From assembly GCA_029204225.1 (NCBI GenBank), contig CM055107.1, positions 13,304,833-13,368,832 on the forward strand: a stretch of DNA of 64,000 nt. Direction: 5' to 3'. Shown here piece after piece: positions 25,101-34,182 of the stretch. Below the pieces are notes generated by a model. The model was not told the origin of the DNA. It made no database searches and saw nothing but the letters and a program-made list of their open reading frames with translations. Position 1 is the stretch's first letter; each line of letters opens with the position of its first letter. Both the position numbers and the translations under genes were made by a program. This stretch comes from Diphasiastrum complanatum. Its lineage: Eukaryota > Streptophyta > Lycopodiopsida > Lycopodiales > Lycopodiaceae.

Positions 25101-26059
25101 TTATGTCTTGTCATGTGAGATGAGGCTCCACTATCAATCCACCAAGGATCATTATCATCTATGTTGGCTAACAAACTTGAAGTCATAACAAGTGATTCAC
25201 ATGTGTTATGTTCTTCCTCATCTATTGTAAGATTTCCTTGCCTCTCTCCTTGCTCTCTTTTCTTCTTATAACATTCATTTGCAAAATGACCTTTTATCCC
25301 ACAATAAAAGCACTTGAACTTTGACTTATTGTTCTTAGTAGAAGAGGAAGAGGAAGAGTGATCATCATGATCAAAGTTACCACCTTTGGACCATTTCCCT
25401 TTGCCTTTACCTTTGCCCTTGAATTTGCCTTTTGTGAAGAAAGCCTCTTCACCTCCACCTTGCAAGGATGCACCATCAAGCTTTGATTGCAACCTATGTT
25501 CTTCAGCCAATAAGATTTCTTGCAAGTCAACCACACTTGGCAAGACTCTTTGAATGGCAAAACTTTGCACAAGGTTAGCATGTTCATTTAGCAAACCATT
25601 CAACATAACTTGGACTATTTCACCATCTTTTATGTTCTCATCAATGCATGCTAAATCATCACTTAGGGACTTAACTCTCAAGATAAATGCATGAGCACTT
25701 TCACCCTCTCTTTGCCTACTAGAAAATATTTGTCTCCTTAGGGTCAATACCCTAGATGTGGACTTTGATTCAAAGAGCTTCTTTAAGGCATTCCATGCCT
25801 CACTTGCACTTTGACACTTTCCAACTTCCTTGAGAAGTTCATTTGTAACATTCATTTTAATGATATGAAGAGCCCTTTTGGCCTTCTTATCAAACCTTTG
25901 TTGCTCTTGAAGTGTGAGAGGTCTCTCTTCAATTTCTGCAACTATGTCCATGAGTTCATTCAACTCAAGTAAGGACTCCATCCTCACTTTCCAAGTAGAG
26001 TAGTTTGATGAACTCAACCTTTCACTAGACTCTAGCATGATCCCACCATTGGAAGCCAT
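22106..26059 (-). CDS. Ty1/copia Gag-Pol polyprotein, 1317 aa, intact
   Basis: It encodes all proteins for retrotransposition. In order: Gag with a UBN2-type capsid (about residues 10-200); a Gly/Lys-rich stretch; CCHC zinc knuckle (C-F-Y-C-x4-H-x4-C, about 250-263); protease with D-S-G-A at about 309; GAG-pre-integrase with HKRLGH at about 442; integrase with D506, D568 and E604 (35 residues between the last two, DD35E); reverse transcriptase with LVAKGYAQ, SLYGLKQAPR and YVDD at 990-993; and RNase H with D1154, E1195, D1232 and D1281. There are no stops or frameshifts. The start at 26059 gives MASNGGIMLESSERLSSSNY, a typical copia Gag N-terminus. Confidence 0.98.
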   Translation of the reverse strand: MASNGGIMLESSERLSSSNYSTWKVRMESLLELNELMDIVAEIEERPLTLQEQQRFDKKAKRALHIIKMNVTNELLKEVGKCQSASEAWNALKKLFESKSTSRVLTLRRQIFSSRQREGESAHAFILRVKSLSDDLACIDENIKDGEIVQVMLNGLLNEHANLVQSFAIQRVLPSVVDLQEILLAEEHRLQSKLDGASLQGGGEEAFFTKGKFKGKGKGKGKWSKGGNFDHDDHSSSSSSTKNNKSKFKCFYCGIKGHFANECYKKKREQGERQGNLTIDEEEHNTCESLVMTSSLLANIDDNDPWWIDSGASSHMTRHKEYFTSLLSYEGEGNIIYTANDGQCDIKGIGTIPISLSTNRKANLENVLYIPSITKNLLSVSQMIDKGLDVEFIGDACLISKCGSLIAQGRRHGKLFKLDACVISNHEGCMAREQLTNQEVWHKRLGHPNFKSLEVMAKKELVLGLPKSLVANNSVCEHCALSKSHRLAYSRSTSRSKEAFQLVHSDIHSSSTTSNGGAKMYATFIDDFSRYTWIYLLKSKDEVFAAFVKFKNEMENQFNTKIKCLRSDNGGEYTSNRFKDFCIAHGIKREMSSPRTPQQNGVAERKNRTLCECAKAMRLHANLAKSFWGEALACANYLCNRWTSASLDGKTPHEVLYGRRPSVKHCRIFGCTCFVNITLDDRTKEDPSSKKGVFVGYSEVSKAYKVYIPSTKKVVISRDVIFHEENVSNVVDVDVDVPTNHHDVQDVLDEDGDATPKQTSRKTQRQRAKPSRLTYDEKGKQVVDNSNFAFLTSFDEPTCVGEAIQKKEWIQAMDHEHQALIKSNTWRLVKLPKDKKAIGCKWIFKIKTNQDGSINKYKARLVAKGYAQEYGIDYDETFAPVAKMVTIRILISLATLYDWDMWQMDVTNAFLNGDLEEDIYMEQPEGYVSHDEPNHLCYLQKSLYGLKQAPRSWYAKLNSFLLSQNFVMSEYDHSLYFRLNENDITLLLIYVDDIILSGGNNLDIDEIKMALKREFEIQDLGKLHYILGIEIIRTSKSTFICQEKYVNSILKRFHMEDCKVVSTPMESNVKLTTRSNERSFKDITLYRKLIGSLIWLTITRPDLSFVVGKLSQFMQDPSEAHWKLGKRVLRYISGSRDFGILYGGTTPNLCGFSDSDFAGDQMDRTSTSAFAIYLGDGVVSWLSKKQPTISLSSTEAEYKALTTCTKEILWIKRMLLDLHLLEPEKTPIILCDNLSAQILASNPVFHARSKHIEIAHHFVRDQVIAKEVELQHVSSKECVADIFTKPLGKDLYLMHRSNLGMCSKTMLKLASNVEEGV

Positions 26060-27213
26060 GATTCTAATGTTTCTTCAACTTTTAGGTTCTGTCCTAAAGC
26101 ACTTAGCACTCACTTTTCTCTCAACAAATGATAGATAAAGAGATCTATGAAGATTTAGGACCCTAAAACACTTCTATCTTGAACCTAGATGGTTTCCAAG
26201 CATAGAAAGGAAGATTGAAACACATGCAACACTTTGCACACACTAAGAATGGATTACAAAATCAAACCAACCTGAACACACTCTTGCTTAAGCTCTCAAA
26301 CTTTTCAGCAAGTGACCAAATCAAGTTATGGTGTGAAGAGTTACTTGCATTCTTAGAAAATACCCAAAACTAGGATGCCAAGATTACCTAGTAATGAACA
26401 AACTTGATCAACATATGATCAACACACTAAGATATTGATTCAACCTGTAAAACCACATGTAAACCACACTTCTAAAAGTTTATAAACTCCAGCAAGTGAT
26501 AAATACAAGATTTAGAGGTGAATGAATGAGCACACTTAGTGAATCACAAGACTAGCTTCACTATCTTGTCAAATCTTGGTGTTTAGATGTAGATCTAAGA
26601 TCACTTCACATGAGAATGTTCCTCAACCTGTTAAGAACCTGAAAACACACTTGCATAATGGTTAACACCTTCCAGCAAATGCTCCAATCAAATTACATAA
26701 GGAGAGTTACTTACATGCTCAACAAAGTACACCAAAATTTATGCCAAAATTGATGACAATCTTTACAATATGCTCTTCACAATGGAGCTTACAATATGTT
26801 CACCCAAAAAAGGGGATCTTTCATCCAAATGGGAGCTTTGCTCAGCCTTTAGGAGAATTACAACTCACTCAAAAGAGCATTTGTCATCCACTTAAGGAGA
26901 AGTTTCATCCACTTAAGGAGAGTGTTCATCCAAGAATGGAGATTGTCAACAATAGGATTGAAAAGAACATTGTTAGTATTGAATATGCACAAGCCTCACA
27001 ATCACAAATGATTAGGTGTTATGATCTGATCCAAAATAGTTTCTTTTCAGCCTCTGATCTTCAATAGACCTGAAATATGCTTTTGATCCACAAGTTCAAC
27101 TCACAAAACAAAGGTTAGTAAGATTTGATCAACAAAGCAATGCAAAATCATGCTAGAACTTGATCAAACATCCAAATATCACCAAAAATGGAATACTTAC
27201 TGTAAATAGAAGC
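26060..27213 (-). other. Copia 5' leader with internal imperfect repeats
   Basis: About 1.15 kb between the primer-binding site and the Gag start, longer than in many plant copia elements. Three diverged copies of a segment containing AACCTG, CACACTT and CAGCAA lie near 26270, 26443 and 26631. A shorter repeat around TCATCCACTTAAGGAGA occurs near 26885-26930. No large ORF was seen in the sense direction. It could contain packaging or translation signals. Confidence 0.6.
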
Positions 27214-27231
27214 CAACCAGCTCTGATACCA
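27214..27231 (-). promoter_or_regulatory. Primer-binding site for initiator tRNA-Met
   Basis: The minus strand reads TGGTATCAGAGC directly after the 5' LTR end, complementary to the 3' end of plant initiator tRNA-Met, the usual copia primer. Complementarity is lost after about 12 bases. Confidence 0.95.
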
Positions 27232-27886
27232 TGTGAAAAATACAGATCCTAAGTGGATCTAAACTCCAAGATCATTGGCTTGAATGCTTGCACTCCAAAC
27301 TACATAAGCTAGGAATTGGCAACACATTCTATGCTACCTAGAATGCAAAGAACTTGATCAAAAAGCATTTATCACAAATGGAAACTTCCATAAACATCAA
27401 GTGCGGCCCAAAATAGCATTATACAGTCCATAATACATCAGCCTATCACTTTTGGAAAGCACCTAAGATCATACACAATAGCTTGAAGACAATACACACA
27501 ACAATGCTCTCAATGGAGGAAGAAACAATGACAATGATCTATTGATCTCAATGAAGCATACAAAAGGTTTCTCCAACCTGTTCTCCACGACTTCCCTACT
27601 ATTTATGGATGAGGAAGATGACTCTCTCTCCTCTCTCTAGAAGGTACTTGACCCTAGATATTCCCTATATAGGAAAAATAGCTAAAAATGGCTTATATGA
27701 CCAAAATACATCAAAATGGTCTCATTTTGAAGGGTATGAAGTTTGACACTTCATCATACTGAAAAAATACAGTAAATAAAAACATTGTGGCCTGGTTCAC
27801 ACGTGTGAAACTCCAGAACCAAAACTATTTACAATTTTAGCCAATTTAGGCCTCAAACTAGCTAGGAAATGTTGACAATTTTCACA
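27232..27886 (-). repeat. Copia 5' LTR
   Basis: 655 bp, 5' LTR in element orientation, one visible difference from its partner at 21456-22110. It would carry the promoter; its palindrome TTCACACGTGTGAA is at 27796-27809. Confidence 0.97.
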
Positions 27887-28737
27887 GTGTACTCACTACT
27901 AAGGTCAGAATTTCAGACATTTCATCAGGAACTAACATTCTTTCTTCCACCCTTTTGTAGTCTAGAACTCCAATGGAAGATGGATTACCTTTTTTTACCT
28001 AAACTTTTTGGTTGCACAAAAGAACAATGGAGAAACCCTTGGACTTTTTCTAACATAGATACTCTTTGGACCAAACTAATTGTGCATCAAAAAGGAATCC
28101 TAGCCATTGCCATTGTTCAGAATAAGTTCAATGTGCAAACTAACTACGTCCATGTGGTCGCAGGATCCTTGTATATATACATTTTAGAATGCCTAAGAAC
28201 ATTTAAAAATAATATTTTTCCAGCTCTGGATGAGTATTTGAATAAGTTAGAATCAATTAACATTTCTGATGTGAAGGAAACTGTTTCTAATTCTAAATCA
28301 GTTTCTTCTTGAGTTTCTCATCAATTACTATTCCCTGATCTGTGGGAAATTTACACAGATTGGGAAGCTATCTATTCTCGTTATTTGGAAGAAGTAAAAA
28401 CAAATAATATACTTCGCTCCACTAATCCAATAACCAGATCATATTACACTTACAGCCATGTAGATATTGCTTCCCTTATTTCGTATGCCCTTCTGTCTGT
28501 TCAACAACTGTACATTAAAGCAAAATTTCCTGAATATACATATGCTGCCCTTTCACTGTGTCCCTTCTGTCTGAAATCCTGACTGAGGATAGTTGGTACC
28601 CGCATCTTGTTAATAATACATTAATTGATAACCCTCTTGCCCCAATGGGCAATCAAGGACTGGGGGGTTATCCAAACTTGTCATTTCAAGAAGACTATAA
28701 TCAGAAGACAATTATTTCTTGGCAACAAAAGGAATGA
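27887..28737 (+). pseudogene. Element B ORF, 3' part: C-terminal globular region
   Basis: This continues the frame of 20645-21455 once the copia element and one GTGT copy are disregarded. It is rich in Trp, Phe and Tyr, with KLFGCTKEQWRNPWTFSN, GILAIAIVQNKFN, SHQLLFPDLWEIYTDWEA and VDIASLISYALLSVQQLY. One stop is present at 28310-28312 (TGA), and a frameshift near 28555 allows reading to a stop at 28735-28737. I do not recognise the fold. A polypurine tract and LTR-like terminus follow within 135 bases. Confidence 0.5.
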
Positions 28738-28858
28738 CATTGGAGCAAGTAAATGAAGAGAACGAAGCTCAAGCCAAGACCATTTTTCACAGCAAGCTAG
28801 CCAATCGAAAGCGGCAGAGAAGGATGTAAATCAGTTGGTTCCGAGCCACTGCACAACT

Positions 28859-28871
28859 GAGGAAGGGGATA
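28859..28871 (+). other. Polypurine tract of element B
   Basis: GAGGAAGGGGATA precedes TGTGGAGTCTC, the arrangement expected at the 3' end of an LTR retrotransposon. Confidence 0.5.
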
Positions 28872-28915
28872 TGTGGAGTCTCATGATCCCACATTATCCA
28901 AGTTTTTTCATATCC
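28872..28915 (+). repeat. LTR-start-like terminus, inverted copy at 29996-30039
   Basis: Starts TGTGGAGTCTCATGATC. About 44 bases match the reverse complement of 29996-30039 with about four differences. Reverse-transcriptase homology on the other strand begins just inside, so this LTR is truncated. Confidence 0.7.
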
Positions 28916-29888
28916 TTTGAAATTTTATGCCCTAAAAGGATGCCTTCCCTCATCCCAAAGTAGAACTTAGCTGGATGCAGTTTAAGAGATGTCTCTTGAC
29001 ATCTTCTCACTGTTTTCTCTAATGCAATTAAATGGTTTTTAGTTGATGAATAGACACAGAAGTCATCCACAAAAATTTCTAAAAAATTTCATAAATTTTT
29101 TTGAAAAATATTTGTCATCATACGTTGGAATGTGACAGGTGCATTACAAAGACCAAAGGGCATTCACGTATACGCGTACGTCCCCAATCAGTGGTGAAAG
29201 TAGTCTTGGATCTATCATCCTCTTTTATAAAAACTTGGTTATAACCTGAGAATCCATCTAAAACGCTATAATGTTCATGACCAGCTACCTGGTCAAGAAT
29301 GGTATATGTATATGGCAAAGGATGATAATCCTTTGCTGTAGCAGCATTTAGTTTCCTAAAATCTTGGCAAACTCTAATCTTGTATGTCTTCTTCTTAGGT
29401 ACTATAACTATTGGTGACACCCACTCGCTGCTTAGAACAGGATATATAATACCCGCTCTAAGACATCTATCTAATTCGTCTTTTACTAATAAGGAGTACT
29501 TTGGATTCAATCTATATTGGCGCTGCCTAACAGGTATCGTTCCCTAAATAAGATCTATTCTATATTCGCCTCATTTAACTGGTATTCCTATTAAATCATC
29601 CATCGACCAAGCAAATACATTTTGGTATTTTTGAAGAAGCAATATATACTCTTCACGTTCTTGGTCCGATTGGTGATTATATAGATTCAAAGTCTTACCT
29701 TTATTAATTTCTATTTCTACATAATCTGTTTTATCTACCATCCCTTTGGGCAGGCTTGCTCTGGTTCCACCCAGAACTTCTTTTGACTCGGATGTTGTCG
29801 GTATTTCTTCTTCCTCGTCAATCTCATAGCATTCTATGAAATTGATCCATGATTCAGCAGGTCTAGCTAACTCCTCACCCCATCTCAA
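28910..29888 (-). pseudogene. Ty3/gypsy (Tat/Athila-like) reverse transcriptase remnant
   Basis: Minus strand. The upstream part (29571-29888) holds the protease-RT linker, with EYILLLQKYQNVFAWSMDDL. Two stops later, in the same frame, 29118-29510 gives ELDRCLRAGIIYPV, SEWVSPIVIVPKK, FRKLNAATAKDYHPLP and FSGYNQ, characteristic RT blocks of Tat/Athila elements. After a frameshift the next block has MPFGLCNAP, the catalytic FVDDF, and LHPAKFYFGM, then homology ends at an inverted LTR-like terminus. RNase H and integrase are absent. The element is defunct. Confidence 0.85.
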
Positions 29889-29995
29889 AAGGTGACCACT
29901 ATTCTAAATATGAATTTACAAGGTGCAATTAGGCCTTTACATGAATTTAGGCACTATAGCACATTCACATATATAGAAATTGAATTTTTTCTACA

Positions 29996-30039
29996 ATATA
30001 TGACAAAACTTGGATAATGTGAGATCATGAGACTCCACA
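29996..30039 (-). repeat. Inverted partner of the LTR-like terminus
   Basis: On the minus strand it starts TGTGGAGTCTCATGATC at 30039, matching 28872 onward. No polypurine tract lies before it, so it is not obviously a 3' LTR; it could be the start of a truncated 5' LTR of the gypsy remnant. Confidence 0.65.
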
Positions 30040-30050
30040 GATTGTGAACA

Positions 30051-30559
30051 TGTTTCAAAGACATTCAAAAGAAAACATGACCACTTCACAAGAGTCAGTA
30101 GTGTCTACCATTCAGGTTGGTGCTTCTCACATATCTCGATGGCTATTTCAAATAAACTTCAAAGGAATATGTCAACAACGTAAGAGAATATCAATCATTA
30201 AATGTTTAAGAAGAGCGGGATGATAATTCTTAAACCAGTTTGTTGCATATCTTTTTATGTAGGCAAGCAGTACCATAGTATACTGAATCATTGCTTATCA
30301 TAAATGATAACCCTCATTTACTCCGTGAGTATGTGGTTACAAACTCTTTTTTATGAATGAATACGGGTATTGTGTTTTGACTATATTTTAAGTCGCAATA
30401 ATGATTCAAATATAATATAACAGTATGTTAGCTTGCGGACTCTTGTATAGCATGGATTTGCTCAAGAAGTTACGAGAACCATACTTTACCTGTTTATAGG
30501 TAGGAATGTTGGTTTGGCATGGATTTGCCCCACACTTCATGTATCGGTCCAAGCTACCT
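30051..30559 (+). repeat. Direct repeat copy 1 (0.5 kb)
   Basis: Matches 31231-31727 with modest divergence. It includes a basic open stretch (SHISRWLFQINFKGICQQRK, then RISIIKCLRRAG), A+T-rich sequence, and a splice-acceptor-like TTTATAG/GTAGG near 30497. It runs into the reverse-transcriptase-like fragment. Confidence 0.85.
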
Positions 30560-31003
30560 ATTGAACGTGACTGATATCTCCAAATGTTACGAAAATATTC
30601 CTTTGGACGGGATCGATGATCTGAAACCTATTATGGCAAAATTGATTGGCTCGGCATTTAAGATTGCCAAAATCAAGATACTCAAATATAGACATATATA
30701 TATGGGACAAACGATTTCAAATGGGCTTCCGAAAGAGCAATGTCGGATGAATGGAATAATATAGACAAGGATATGTTATGCAAATGGAATTCCTATTTGA
30801 TAAACAATTGCATTGTCAAACTTGGAAATCATACCTGGCGATAGGTCCGAGGAATACCTATGGGTTTCTCGTGTTCATCAATTCGGTGTAACTCGTACCT
30901 TTCTTTTTTTGAAATGCAGTTTATTAAGAGATTGGCAAAAAGTGTGTATGCTTTGACGATACTTACTACCATCTCTGTCTTTCACAGTATAGCAGTGAAG
31001 TAG
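30519..31003 (+). pseudogene. Fragment of an atypical reverse transcriptase
   Basis: Two overlapping frames give an RT-like order. The first contains DISKCYENIPLDGIDDLKP, with the motif-A aspartate at 30573-30575. After a frameshift near 30720 comes EWNNIDKDMLCKWNSYLINN, then CIVKLGNHTWR, a TAG at 30842-30844 (probably from CAG), and VRGIPMGFSCSSIRCNSYL, a motif-B-like GxPxG block, then MQFIKRLAK. This pattern does not resemble Ty1, Ty3 or LINE enzymes. It recalls single-domain cellular or TERT/rvt/Penelope-related RTs, but the assignment is from memory. A motif C (YxDD) is not clearly preserved. Confidence 0.5.
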
Positions 31004-31230
31004 CACATATATTAGACTCATACCTGTGGTTGCCAGTATACAGCAAGAGAAGGTATGTATACTGCTCTTTATCTTTGTTTACATAAACTATGCAAGAAGC
31101 TCTATTGTAGCACACCAATGCAAAAGCTTTTAAGAATGAGTTTTCAGAAGTTATGAATTATAACAATTACACGTCTATTGTGCGGTTGACTATGTAATGT
31201 TGTACATAGAATTGGAAACAAATTTTAACG

Positions 31231-31727
31231 TGTTTCAAAGACATTCAAAAGAAAACATGACCACTTCACAAGAGTCACTAGCATCTACCATTCAGGTTGG
31301 TGCTTCTCACATATCTCGATGGCTGTTTCAAGTTAACTTCAAAGAAATATGTCGGCAACGTAAGAGAGTATCAATAATTAAACGTTTAAGAAGAGCTGGA
31401 TGATTCTTAAACCAGTTTGTTGCATATCTTTTTATGTAAGCAAGCAGTACCATAGTATACTAAATCATTGCTTATCATAAATGTTAACCCATATTTACTC
31501 CATGAATATGTGGTTACAAACTTGTTTTATGAATGCAGACGGGTATTGTGTTTTGACTATATTTTAAGTCACGATAATGATTCAAATATAATATAACGGT
31601 ACGTTAGCTTGCGGACTCTTGTAAAGCAAGGATTAAGTTACGAGCACCATACATTACCTGTTTATAGGTAGGAATGCTGGTTTGACATGAATTTGCCCTA
31701 CACTTCATGTATCGGTCCAAGCTATCT
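31231..31727 (+). repeat. Direct repeat copy 2 (0.5 kb)
   Basis: Second copy of 30051-30559. The open stretch is better kept here (ORF 31197-31403, with STIQVGASHISRWLFQVNFK and a basic C-terminus). The match ends at TCGGTCCAAGCTA, before the RT-like segment, which is therefore not duplicated. Confidence 0.85.
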
Positions 31728-32725
<998 letters not shown>

Positions 32726-32901
32726 CGCCATCTCCTCCATATCAGTCGTTGCTAGGCTTGGAGCTTGGGTTATTTATAGGAGAGTCCCTGGAAAGAGAGA
32801 GGGATAGCCAAAAAACTAGATGAGGAATGGTGAGCAATAGTATTCAAACCGTCAAAAATTGAGAAAGTAAGGACGATCTAGGAATCAGAGTCTGTACCTA
32901 G

Positions 32902-33448
32902 TGTGAAAATATTGTAAAATTAAAATAATATTAAACTTAGAGATTCAAGTTTTGGGGTTTGTCCAAACTTGAGGTAGACTAGTCTAGTAACTTTCCAATT
33001 AGAGTCAAATTAGTGTTTTGTCTTCATAGTGATGTGTAGGTTTAGAACCTATCAAGAAGCATTTGAGGCTACTCTTGTAGGTCAAAGGATTCTCAAAAAG
33101 AGAGATTATCAAGTCTTATCCATCTCTCTTTTTGTCATCTAGTAGAGAGGTAGAGGCAATGTGGCATCTAGATTGTTCTCTCTCTCCACGAGTTCTAGAA
33201 GGCCTCTTGTATTATAAATAAGGTGGCTTTGTACCACAAGAATACACTTTTTCAAGTAAAGCTTCCATTTGATCCATTTGAGATGTAATGATAGTTAGAT
33301 TGTGATGAATGCTCTTGCCTTCATGCTAACTAGCTTGCCAATGTTTTCCATCTCATTGTTTTTGGAATAGAAGCTAATTTAGTGTGCAATCATTCATTCT
33401 CTTGATCCTTTGTACTTGAAATTGGTTCACACGTGTGAAAATTTCTCA
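32902..33448 (+). repeat. 5' LTR of the defective copia
   Basis: Starts TGTGAAAAT, ends TTCTCA. The palindrome TTCACACGTGTGAA at 33426-33439 lies just before its end. Confidence 0.93.
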
Positions 33449-33460
33449 TCGTATCAGGGT
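33449..33460 (+). promoter_or_regulatory. Degenerate primer-binding site (tRNA-iMet)
   Basis: TCGTATCAGGGT directly follows the LTR; it differs from TGGTATCAGAGC at three positions. Confidence 0.65.
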
Positions 33461-34182
33461 TTGATAGGAGAATACACATCTAATCATTGCTTTGTCAAAT
33501 GGAATGACTTCTCATCATTGTTGGTGAAACTTTGCCTATTACTAGCACTCGATTTTGAGCTAACTAGATCCACTCTCATCACTCACTTATTAGTGTATCT
33601 TTTTCTTTGATTTCAAAGCTCTATGACCTACTGTAGCAGCACGTGTGAGGCCTCCAATCAAGATAGAGTGGGGGCTATGTTACTTCTCATCTTTTCCATC
33701 CATGTTGCATATGAATGGAAAGCTAATCAAGTGTAGATTGTGATGCAAGTGACCTCAAGAGGATTTGCACTCAAAGTGAGGCATATTGAAGAAGAAAAAT
33801 AGAGTTTTACATGCTTGAAGGCTGTACTATCAAAGATCCTTTATTGTAGGAGTCAAAATAGCAAATTTTGACTATTTTTCAATTTTCTCCAATCTAAGAA
33901 GCATTGTTTGGATCTATGATCCTATGAATGGATGAAACTTTCTAAATAATAAATCTGAATTTTTTAAGCTATTTCACATGTGTGAACTCAGATTTACATC
34001 ATCCACTTTTTCTTTGAAAAATTAAGTGCAAATTTTGACTAGCACCTAGAAATTGTTATTTTTGGCCTTCTTTGAGTTCTCAATCATTTGTTACCTGATT
34101 CCAAGTGATCAATAATTTACATTTGATTAGTTTTGAACCTCTGAAAGCATTCATTTAGTAAGCCAAAATCAATTCTCTAGGC

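Larger units (their letters stand above)
21456..27886 (-). mobile_element. Full-length, young Ty1/copia retrotransposon
   Basis: A 6431-bp element on the minus strand bounded by two 655-bp LTRs that I find identical except for one base (A versus G in the CATTGTGRCC segment). Termini are TGTGAAAA and TTTTCACA. It is flanked by GTGT at 21452-21455 and 27887-27890, a probable 4-bp target duplication. It has a primer-binding site, a polypurine tract and one uninterrupted 1317-codon polyprotein. All parts needed for autonomous movement are visible. It inserted into the element B ORF. Confidence 0.97.

Noticed and set aside
30051-31727. LTR pair of a standard retrotransposon
   Set aside because: The repeats lack TG/CA termini, a primer-binding site and a polypurine tract.
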